Shown here one piece after another: positions 7,079 through 12,543 of a stretch of DNA of 12,543 nucleotides; position 1 is the stretch's first letter; every line of letters begins with the position of its first letter. The DNA is from Saccharicrinis sp041595375. GTDB lineage: Bacteria; Bacteroidota; Bacteroidia; Bacteroidales; Marinilabiliaceae. The notes below the pieces were generated by a model. It made no database searches. It worked only from the letters and a program-made list of their open reading frames with translations, and had not been told where the DNA came from. The stretch covers positions 1 to 12,543 of the forward strand of contig JBFHKL010000113.1 in assembly GCA_041595375.1 (NCBI GenBank), in the 5' to 3' direction. A program made the position numbers and the translations under genes.

Positions 7079-7588
7079 TTAAGCGTATATTTTTAAAGAA
7101 TGATGAAAGGTCACAATATCCCTTCCAGATAATTTGAAAATAGTGGATGAAGGTGGAAAATTACGGAGTAATGCTTTGCCTTGTAATTCCTGATTAGCAT
7201 CTCGCTCTGAATTAATCAGATAAGTGCTGAATAGGAGGGATAGTTGTGTGGATTTAGGTGATGATAGTTTTTTTGCTATCAGATAGGTAGTATTAAGCTT
7301 TATTGTTTTATAAAAGCTTTGGTGATGCTGACAACAGGATTCATCTTTGGATAAGAATGTTTTTGATTCTTGTTGGCAGCAATGATTATGATGTTGATGA
7401 GGAGTTTCACAAATCAATGCATTTTCTGCACACATATCTTCTGTTTCATCTATGAATACAGAGTAAAGCATTTGATTTGAATGCTGGCAGAAATGATAAA
7501 AAAGAACCACACCACTGGTACTGATTAAAAACAGGCAGAGAATAATCAGTGATAAAATGCGTTTATGTAGTTCCTTTAATAAGTTCAT
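7079..7588 (-). CDS. His/Cys-rich membrane-anchored protein (HYC_CC_PP type)
   Basis: A 169-aa protein with a hydrophobic N-terminal segment (about 11-31) and no clear cleavage site, then a metal-ligand-rich region: H32-F33-C34 just after the membrane segment, C53, C60, H64/H66/H67/H69-C70-C71, and C85-C86-x-H88-H89. Further on is a PP pair (145-146). The order HFC, CC, CC, PP matches what I know of the small Bacteroidota family named for its HYC, CC and PP motifs, whose genes often neighbour TonB-dependent receptors and HMA proteins. Its biochemical role is unknown. The ligands suggest metal binding on the periplasmic side (inference). It follows the FeoB-associated gene after 46 bp on the same strand with no terminator seen, so it may belong to the feo operon while also pairing with the receptor downstream. 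Confidence 0.75.
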   Translation of the reverse strand: MNLLKELHKRILSLIILCLFLISTSGVVLFYHFCQHSNQMLYSVFIDETEDMCAENALICETPHQHHNHCCQQESKTFLSKDESCCQHHQSFYKTIKLNTTYLIAKKLSSPKSTQLSLLFSTYLINSERDANQELQGKALLRNFPPSSTIFKLSGRDIVTFHHSLKIYA

Positions 7589-7634
7589 AATGCAAAAAAA
7601 AGCAAAAAAAAAGATATTTCGAGTTAATAGCTTG

Positions 7635-7829
7635 TTAACTTTTTATTGGTTTTAGATTTTTATATTCTATTTGTTTCATCAAATCTTTTTTAGCACTACA
7701 GCCACTGCAAGATCCGCCACAAGCTGTTCCTTTCCCCAAATAAGCATTTCGGATTATTTTAGCCAAAGAATAGAAAGTATACCCAAAGGCTCCGCCAACA
7801 CTGCACCACATTAATATTTCCTGTAGCAT
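7635..7829 (-). CDS. FeoB-associated Cys-rich membrane protein
   Basis: A 64-aa protein with one N-terminal membrane segment (about 3-24) and a cytoplasm- or membrane-proximal Cys cluster, C-G-G-S-C-S-G-C (37-44), followed by basic residues. This is the pattern of the small FeoB-associated proteins found next to feoB. They are thought to assist or regulate Fe(II) transport, but the mechanism is not established. The start codon lies 2 bp after the feoAB stop, so translation is probably coupled and the two are certainly in one operon arrangement. C9 in the membrane segment is an extra possible ligand. Confidence 0.88.
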   Translation of the reverse strand: MLQEILMWCSVGGAFGYTFYSLAKIIRNAYLGKGTACGGSCSGCSAKKDLMKQIEYKNLKPIKS

Positions 7830-7831
7830 AA

Positions 7832-10327
7832 CTAAACTATTAAATTACCAATATTATATACAATAAACGACATTATCCAAGCTAAACCTGTGGTGTAACC
7901 AATGGTAAATAATGCCCATTTCCATGATCCCGATTCTTTACGGATAACAGCAATAACGCCTATACACGGAAAATAAATTAAAATAAACACCAGAAAACTA
8001 AGCGCCACAACGGGTGTGAAAGATGCTTCTCCTTGGGCGTTTTTAGCCGCTTTAAGGTTCTCTTTTAATGCGGGTGTTTCACTGTCGTTTTGGGCATCAC
8101 GATGGTAAATTACGGCCATGGTACTTACCACAACCTCTTTTGCCGCTACTCCTGTTAATAAGCTAATACCCATTCTCCAATCAAATCCCAAGGGTTTAAT
8201 ACTTGGTTCTATAAACAGACCAATCTTTCCTATGTATGATTCTGTTTGAAGTTCGGCTGTTTTATCTACATTAAGGATATTTATTTTATCGTTTGCCTCG
8301 CTTATTAAACGCAATTTTATACTATCTGGTTTATTAGATGACTCTATTTTTTGTTGTTGTGCGGTTAAGTTGGCTATCTGGTTATCATATTTATGAATGA
8401 TTTCTTGATTTTTAGGGAAGTTTTGTAGAAACCAGATGATAATAGAGGCAATCATAATAATACCTCCTACCTTTTTTAAATACTGAACTCCTTTGCTCCA
8501 CATGTGTATAAGTGTTGAGCGTAAGGTTGGTATGCGATAGGGAGGAAGCTCCATGACAAAAGGAGCATCTTTATCTTTGAATAAAAACTTACGGAATATC
8601 TTAGCCATTATAATGGCTATGAGTATGCCTAATCCGTATATACTGAATAATATAGTTCCTGCGTGCTCAGGAAAAAAAGCCCCAATTAATAGAATATAAA
8701 CAGGTAACCTGGCGCTGCACGACATAAAGGGGTTGATCAATATCGTTATCAGTCGGTTATTTTTATCTTCTATAGTTCGCGTAGCCATAATAGCTGGTAC
8801 GTTGCAGCCAAAACCCATGATTAAGGGGATAAAAGATTTTCCGTGTAAACCCATTTTGTGCATGAGTTTATCCATGATAAATGCAGCTCGTGCCATATAT
8901 CCAGTATCTTCCATAAAGGAGATAAAGAAAAACAGGATTAAAATATTGGGTAGAAACACCAAAACACCTCCCATGCCACTAATAACCCCATCAATTAACA
9001 AATCCTTGAAGGGCCCCTCGTACATGATGTCTCCCAACCAATTCATCAGGGCTTCTACTCCATATTCAATCCATCCCATAGGATATTCTCCGATAGAAAA
9101 GGTAGATTGAAACATCAACCACATAAAAAAGAAGAAGATGGGATAACCAAACAGTTTGTGAGTTAAGAAGGTGTCAATAATTTCCGATTTGCGTACGCGA
9201 ACGGTAGGCGATTCCTGGTAGGTTTCTTTTAGTGCCCCGGCAATAAAACCGTATTTAGCATCTGTTATCAGTGTTTCTGTATCTTCGTTATGATCCAGCT
9301 CTATTTTATGAATAATATTTAATGTTTTCTCCTTTAAGGCTGTATTGGTGGGTTTTGACAAAAATTTATGATGGAATTTTTGGTCTTTTTCCAGAAGTTT
9401 TAATGCCAGAAACCGGGGAGAGATATTATGAGGTATTTTTGCCTCGCTGAACTCCTCTGTTAATTTTGCGATGCCACGTTCTATAGTTTGACCGTAGTTG
9501 ATATGTACTTTTCGCTGAGATGGGGTGCAGTCTTCGTATTCTTTAATAATTTGATCAAAAAGCTTTCCAATACCTTGCCGTTTAGAGCTAACCGTAGGGA
9601 CAAAGCTTATGCCAAGCATCCTGCTGAGCTTTTCATGATTAAATTTATCTCCCTTCTTTTGCAGTTCGTCATACATATTTAAGGCTGCAATAACCTTAAT
9701 ATCCATGTCGATTAGTTGGGTTGTTAAAAACAGATTTCGTTCAAGATTGGATGCGTCGATTACATTAACGACCACGTCAGGCGCATTTTTTAGGATGTGT
9801 CTTCTGACATAAAGCTCTTCTGGCGAATAGGCCGATAAGGAATAGGCTCCAGGTAAATCTACAATATTGAAAGTATATCCTTTATGAATAAAGTTTCCTG
9901 ATTTTGAATCAACTGTTACACCACTGTAATTGCCCACATGCTCCTGAGCTCCACAAACATAATTAAACAGGGTAGTTTTACCACAGTTGGGATTTCCAAC
10001 CAATGCCACATGAATGGTTTTTCTTTCCCTAAAGGCTGTTTCTTTTAAAACCTCATCAGTAATTGTTCCTTCAAATGGAATGGAGACCATATTGATGGCT
10101 TCTTCCTTAGAAATAACAGTGATCATACAAGCCTCGCTGCGACGCAGTGAAACTTTATAATCCATAATTTCATATTCAATAGGGTCCTTAAGTGGTGCGT
10201 TTTTAATTACTTTAACCTTTTTACCCTTGACAAAGCCCATTTCAATTATGCGCTTTCTGAAAGAGCCAAAGCCATTGACTTTAACTATGATTCCTTCTTC
10301 GCTTGTTTTTAATTCTGATAAATTCAT
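7832..10327 (-). CDS. feoB: Fused FeoA-FeoB ferrous iron transporter
   Basis: An 831-aa protein that imports Fe(II) across the inner membrane. Residues 1-75 are a FeoA (SH3-like) domain, with GSFRKRIIEMGFVKGKKV and the end YKVSLRRSEACMITV. The cytoplasmic G domain follows: G1 GNPNCGKTT (111-119), G2 threonine T138 in GNYSGVTVD, G3 DLPG (157-160), G4 NMYD (217-220) and G5 around SSKRQGIG (247-254). A helical GDI-like region spans about 265-390. The membrane part begins near 393 and holds the FeoB signatures GFGCNVPAIMATR (505-517, C508), NPFMSCSARLP (532-542, C537), the GVAAKEVVVSTM segment (726-737), and FPCIGV (786-791, C788). A polar, Gln/Lys-rich insert at about 638-697 separates membrane segments. 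The length equals a separate FeoA plus FeoB. The ATG at 10327 opens the FeoA domain directly. Promoter boxes lie 40-70 bp upstream. Confidence 0.97.
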   Translation of the reverse strand: MNLSELKTSEEGIIVKVNGFGSFRKRIIEMGFVKGKKVKVIKNAPLKDPIEYEIMDYKVSLRRSEACMITVISKEEAINMVSIPFEGTITDEVLKETAFRERKTIHVALVGNPNCGKTTLFNYVCGAQEHVGNYSGVTVDSKSGNFIHKGYTFNIVDLPGAYSLSAYSPEELYVRRHILKNAPDVVVNVIDASNLERNLFLTTQLIDMDIKVIAALNMYDELQKKGDKFNHEKLSRMLGISFVPTVSSKRQGIGKLFDQIIKEYEDCTPSQRKVHINYGQTIERGIAKLTEEFSEAKIPHNISPRFLALKLLEKDQKFHHKFLSKPTNTALKEKTLNIIHKIELDHNEDTETLITDAKYGFIAGALKETYQESPTVRVRKSEIIDTFLTHKLFGYPIFFFFMWLMFQSTFSIGEYPMGWIEYGVEALMNWLGDIMYEGPFKDLLIDGVISGMGGVLVFLPNILILFFFISFMEDTGYMARAAFIMDKLMHKMGLHGKSFIPLIMGFGCNVPAIMATRTIEDKNNRLITILINPFMSCSARLPVYILLIGAFFPEHAGTILFSIYGLGILIAIIMAKIFRKFLFKDKDAPFVMELPPYRIPTLRSTLIHMWSKGVQYLKKVGGIIMIASIIIWFLQNFPKNQEIIHKYDNQIANLTAQQQKIESSNKPDSIKLRLISEANDKINILNVDKTAELQTESYIGKIGLFIEPSIKPLGFDWRMGISLLTGVAAKEVVVSTMAVIYHRDAQNDSETPALKENLKAAKNAQGEASFTPVVALSFLVFILIYFPCIGVIAVIRKESGSWKWALFTIGYTTGLAWIMSFIVYNIGNLIV

Positions 10328-10368
10328 TCAATAAGGGTAAAAGTTAATTATATCCTTTTAGGAGGTAA

Positions 10369-10399
10369 CAAAAGTAAAACAATGTAGTTGTTTCACCAA
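10369..10399 (-). promoter_or_regulatory. Bacteroidota-type promoter for the feo operon
   Basis: On the minus strand, TTG (10399-10397) is followed after exactly 20 nt by TACTTTTG (10376-10369), a full match to the -7 consensus TAnnTTTG. The start of transcription would fall near 10362, leaving a leader of about 35 nt before the feoAB ATG. I do not see a Fur-like palindrome overlapping it, so the expected iron control is not evident. Confidence 0.65.
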
Positions 10400-10484
10400 T
10401 ACCAATATTTAGGGATTTTTATATAATTAAGAGGGTTTGTTTATTCTTTCTGGTGTAAAAGTATAATTAAAGACAGTCTTTTAT

Positions 10485-10492
10485 TAAATTTG
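10485..10492 (+). promoter_or_regulatory. -7 promoter box for the divergent stop-interrupted gene
   Basis: TAAATTTG fits the TAnnTTTG consensus and lies 17 bp before the ATG at 10510. No TTG is found at the expected -33 distance, so only half of the promoter is supported. Confidence 0.35.
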
Positions 10493-10509
10493 TAGTAATT
10501 ATTATTGTT

Positions 10510-11004
10510 ATGGATGAAGAATTAGAGTTTAATAGGGTATATCAAAAGATACAGGAGCTATTGAGAAGTGGGAGTAAGACCATATCAATATTGGAAAGTC
10601 AGGTTGATATGGAAATTCAGCTGGCCTATTTTCAGTACTCAAGAAAACTAAAGGATACACAGGATCAAGAAATCGCTTTAAAGGATATTGCTTTATTATC
10701 GGATAATGAGGTTGCGATTGAACAAAAAAAAGATATTCTTTCAAGGTTAGCCAAGATAGATAATCCCGAGGCTTACAGAGCGATAGAAAAGTATCGTGAA
10801 AATTCTGATCAAGAATTATTGCAATGGTCAATATTGGCCTTGCAGGAATCTAGGATGGTGCTAGAGACTTCATTGTTAGGAACTACCCCTGTGTTTATTT
10901 CTACAGGCTTAGGGGGGCAGGGTGATAAGTTGCGCTATTTTGTGGTTATGGTAGCTGCAGCGGACCAGTCTTTTGAAAAATGGCAAGAGGATTTACTGGA
11001 ATAA
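10510..11004 (+). CDS. Upstream 164-aa portion of the interrupted gene
   Basis: If translation obeys the TAA, this is the product: 164 aa, soluble, acidic, mostly helical, with no signal peptide or membrane segment. It holds the whole helical region and the Gly-rich STGLGGQGD turn but lacks the C-terminal 86 residues that continue in frame. The other piece has only a GTG (11038) as an in-frame restart and no Shine-Dalgarno before it, so independent expression of the 3' part is doubtful. Function is unknown. Confidence 0.55.
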   Translation: MDEELEFNRVYQKIQELLRSGSKTISILESQVDMEIQLAYFQYSRKLKDTQDQEIALKDIALLSDNEVAIEQKKDILSRLAKIDNPEAYRAIEKYRENSDQELLQWSILALQESRMVLETSLLGTTPVFISTGLGGQGDKLRYFVVMVAAADQSFEKWQEDLLE

Positions 11005-11265
11005 GAACTTGATTTTGTAATTCAACAGCATGAGGGAGTGGCTGAAAGTGTTTTGTTTGAACGTGATAAGGTGTTGGTTACAGCCTTATTACCTATCACC
11101 ATTAATGTAAAAGATATCTTTAGTGAAGTGGTTAAGGAGTGTAACCAGTTTGGGGACTTTTTGTTAAGATCGTTTATAGTGACAAATGTCAAAAAATTAG
11201 GGGCTGATGAAATTCAGAAGATGGTGGATAAATACCGAGCTGACCAGAGCGGTAAAGCCGTGTAG
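10510..11265 (+). pseudogene. Conserved-looking hypothetical gene interrupted by an in-frame TAA
   Basis: One reading frame runs from the ATG at 10510 to the TAG at 11263-11265 (251 codons), broken only by a TAA at 11002-11004 (codon 165). The protein character continues unchanged across the stop: ...FEKWQEDLLE, stop, ELDFVIQQHEGVAESVLFER... Residues 1-115 are helical and charged, with HEAT-like helix pairs around 60-115 (DNEVAIEQKKDILSRLAKID and the helices after it). A Gly-rich turn STGLGGQGDKLRYFVV spans 131-146. The part after the stop has alternating strands and helices ending in SFIVTNVKKLGADEIQ. It resembles an uncharacterised Bacteroidota protein I half-recognise, in which both halves belong together; I cannot name a function. 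A single substitution (GAA or AAA to TAA), a sequencing error, or programmed readthrough could explain it. It is divergent from feoAB and convergent with the next gene. Confidence 0.7.
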
Positions 11266-11267
11266 AA

Positions 11268-11828
11268 TTATTCCGTCAAGGACTCATCATCAAATGAAAT
11301 GTATTTATTTCTTCTTCCTTGTTTTATTAAGTCTTTAATAGTTAATAGGTTTAATGATACATTGTTGCCCATTCCCATATTTATAGGAAGTTGTCCTTGT
11401 GAATGAGGATCTGTATGCTTGAATCCTTCTTTTTCGAGTGATTTATATACTTTAGCTATATTTTTATTAAAATTAGCAATGTCTGCTTTATGATCAGCGC
11501 TTTCAGCCAGGCATACACTAATGGTGTAGAGTTTGTAAGGTACATAGTAATTATTTTCCTCTTTATAGTTGTCGTTGGCATATATTACAGTAGGGTTTAG
11601 GGATATGTGGTTAATCATAAGTGAGTCTCCTTCTTCTACTTCAAATCGGAAATACCCTGTTTTGGAGCTTACAACAATACCTGCAGTTCTGTAATTGATG
11701 ATATGTGCATTCTCCATGGGAATAGAGTCTTCACTAAACAAATAACCTTCAAATATTATGGTATGATGTTGTGAGAATATTTGAGATGAAACAAATGCAA
11801 ATAATGCAAAGACAAGTAATTTCTTCAT
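11268..11828 (-). CDS. Secreted carboxypeptidase-regulatory-like domain protein
   Basis: A 186-aa protein with a clear signal peptide (MKKLLVFALFAFVSSQIFS, 1-19) and then a carboxypeptidase-regulatory-like beta-sandwich (about 22-85). The segments FEGYLFSEDSIPMENAHI, GIVVSSKTGYFRFEVEEGD and MINHISLNP match the 'turn-strand, TG-x-F, gap, isL' pattern of that family. The last half (about 105-186) is charged and helical (KNIAKVYKSLEKEGF) and is not part of the domain. It is a small periplasmic or surface protein of unknown role; such domains also sit at the N-termini of TonB-dependent receptors, but no barrel follows here. Its stop lies 2 bp from the stop of the convergent interrupted gene with no terminator between. 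No clear promoter box was found upstream. Confidence 0.82.
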   Translation of the reverse strand: MKKLLVFALFAFVSSQIFSQHHTIIFEGYLFSEDSIPMENAHIINYRTAGIVVSSKTGYFRFEVEEGDSLMINHISLNPTVIYANDNYKEENNYYVPYKLYTISVCLAESADHKADIANFNKNIAKVYKSLEKEGFKHTDPHSQGQLPINMGMGNNVSLNLLTIKDLIKQGRRNKYISFDDESLTE

Positions 11829-12140
11829 TCTTTTTTTTTAGATCGCTTAAAAATATAATTTGAGCAGAGCTAAAAAGACTATTTTCTTTAGATTGTTTAT
11901 TTTGTTAGACAAAATGAAGTATATCTTCTGCAAAAAAAATCGTTTCTTTTATCTACAGGGTGTAAATTATCTCATCATAATGAAGTAATTAAGGTGTGTG
12001 CTAAGTGTTCAATTCATTATAAAGGACCTTGTGATTACTTGAGGTGTCTTTATATTACTTCTATGTATTGGAGGATACCAGCCTGTTGAGTGAGAGGTAG
12101 TGCAACTTGAAATTGCTTCAAAATAAGGTGTTTCGTTGCT

Positions 12141-12299
12141 TTACATCTTCTGTTCATAATAGATTTTCCTCTTTAGGCGGAAAGGGTGTTGACTCTTTTG
12201 GGTAAAATCTTCTATTATTAGTTTCTGATTATTGCAATATTCGTCATCATAAAAGTGTACTTCAACTCAGTTCTCACTCATCGCAATTTTACTGCTCAT
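12141..12299 (-). pseudogene. Possible small decayed reading frame
   Basis: From an ATG at 12299 the minus strand reads MSSKIAMSEN, a TGA at 12269-12267, then VEVHFYDDEYCNNQKLIIED and a basic tail FTQKSQHPFRLKRKIYYEQK, to a TAA at 12143-12141. The 41 codons after the TGA have a natural mix of acidic then basic residues and look more like protein than chance. I do not recognise a family; a short fragment of a mobile-element or DNA-binding protein is one possibility, with no proof. Confidence 0.25.
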
Positions 12300-12373
12300 G
12301 GCGATGTTTTATACATAAGCCGTATACAGATAGTTAAGGCATCAGGCCAACACGGGGCCTGAGAAATAAGCTT

Positions 12374-12406
12374 AAAAAAAAAGACCATACTAGCTGTATG
12401 GTCTTT
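12374..12406 (-). terminator. Intrinsic terminator of the rightmost gene
   Basis: AAAGACCATAC (12380-12390) and GTATGGTCTTT (12396-12406) form a perfect 11-bp stem with a 5-nt loop. A run of A at 12374-12382 becomes a T run on the minus strand. It lies 26 bp past the stop codon of the partial gene ending at 12432. Confidence 0.85.
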
Positions 12407-12431
12407 CCTGAAAAATATTGTTATCGTATAT

Positions 12432-12543
12432 TTACTCAGCTAAATCTTCAAATTCAACATTAGTATATGCGTTTCCGCCAATGCTATCTACTAATTCATC
12501 CTTGCTATCTTCGATAAATGGTTGATTTTGTTTAATGTAATCA
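12432..12543 (-). CDS. C-terminal end of an unidentified protein (partial)
   Basis: The last 36 codons of a minus-strand gene enter from the right edge and end at TAA (12434-12432). The peptide is acidic: DYIKQNQPFIEDSKDELVDS, then IGG-NAYTN, and a VEFEDLAE tail. I do not recognise the family from so short a piece. The strong terminator 26 bp downstream supports a real gene end. Confidence 0.65.
   Translation of the reverse strand, partial: DYIKQNQPFIEDSKDELVDSIGGNAYTNVEFEDLAE

Larger units (their letters stand above)
11829..12431. other. Intergenic region, 603 bp, with possible gene debris
   Basis: There is no intact gene. Two open stretches have a protein-like look. On the plus strand, about 11892-12089 reads without a proper start and gives a Cys-rich end (CKLSHHNEVIKVCAKC, then C at two further spots). 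On the minus strand, 12141-12299 is a frame with a single internal stop and is listed separately. A 7-bp hairpin, TCAGGCC (12342-12348) / GGCCTGA (12356-12362), precedes the terminator at 12380. The rest is AT-rich and unremarkable. Confidence 0.5.

Noticed and set aside
8733..9110. 125-codon plus-strand frame
   Set aside because: Antisense shadow within the FeoB membrane domain.
10529..10831. 100-codon minus-strand frame
   Set aside because: Antisense to the interrupted plus-strand gene; composition is that of a shadow frame.
1..12543. tRNA, rRNA, CRISPR array, intact insertion sequence or phage genes
   Set aside because: No cloverleaf, regularly spaced repeats, terminal inverted repeats with a transposase, or phage proteins were seen on either strand.

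Overview
The window looks like the chromosome of an AT-rich member of the Bacteroidota, probably a marine or anaerobic Bacteroidales/Marinilabiliales-type organism (this placement is inference). The signs are a TonB-dependent receptor with an N-terminal carboxypeptidase-regulatory-like domain, a fused FeoA-FeoB iron transporter, a small FeoB-associated Cys-rich protein, a protein of the His/Cys-rich 'HYC_CC_PP' type, few Shine-Dalgarno sequences, and promoter-like boxes that fit the Bacteroidota -33 TTG / -7 TAnnTTTG pattern.

Layout: 1-1074 (-) is a class I/II PLP aminotransferase cut by the left edge. 1234-1758 (-) is a flavodoxin with a recognisable promoter upstream and a hairpin downstream. 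1759-2364 is a gene-poor stretch with a possible decayed reading frame and a perfect 13-bp inverted repeat. 2365-3786 (+) is an exported alkaline phosphatase. It converges on the metal genes at a strong bidirectional terminator (3874-3917).

The centre, 3916-10327, is a metal-handling block all on the minus strand. In order of transcription it holds feoAB (fused FeoA+FeoB), a 64-aa FeoB-associated Cys-rich membrane protein, a His/Cys-rich membrane-anchored protein, a 545-bp spacer with small palindromes, a TonB-dependent receptor with a Cys-rich motif at the start of the plug, and an exported heavy-metal-associated (HMA) protein. Fe(II) import across the inner membrane is well supported. The receptor, His/Cys protein and HMA protein look like a second, probably copper-type, envelope metal module beside it (inference). 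The flavodoxin fits an iron-economy theme but is separately transcribed.

10510-11265 (+) is divergent from feoAB. It is one continuous reading frame broken by an in-frame TAA at 11002-11004: a nonsense-interrupted gene, a sequencing error, or a readthrough case. It meets tail to tail, with only 2 bp between stop codons, a small secreted carboxypeptidase-regulatory-like protein (11268-11828, -). 11829-12431 has no intact gene but may hold gene remnants. The window ends in the C-terminus of another minus-strand gene (12432-12543) followed by a clear terminator.

I found no rRNA, tRNA, CRISPR array, intact insertion sequence or phage gene. The two most interesting points are the composite metal block and the stop-interrupted ORF. 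I cannot show that either is a wholly new system.
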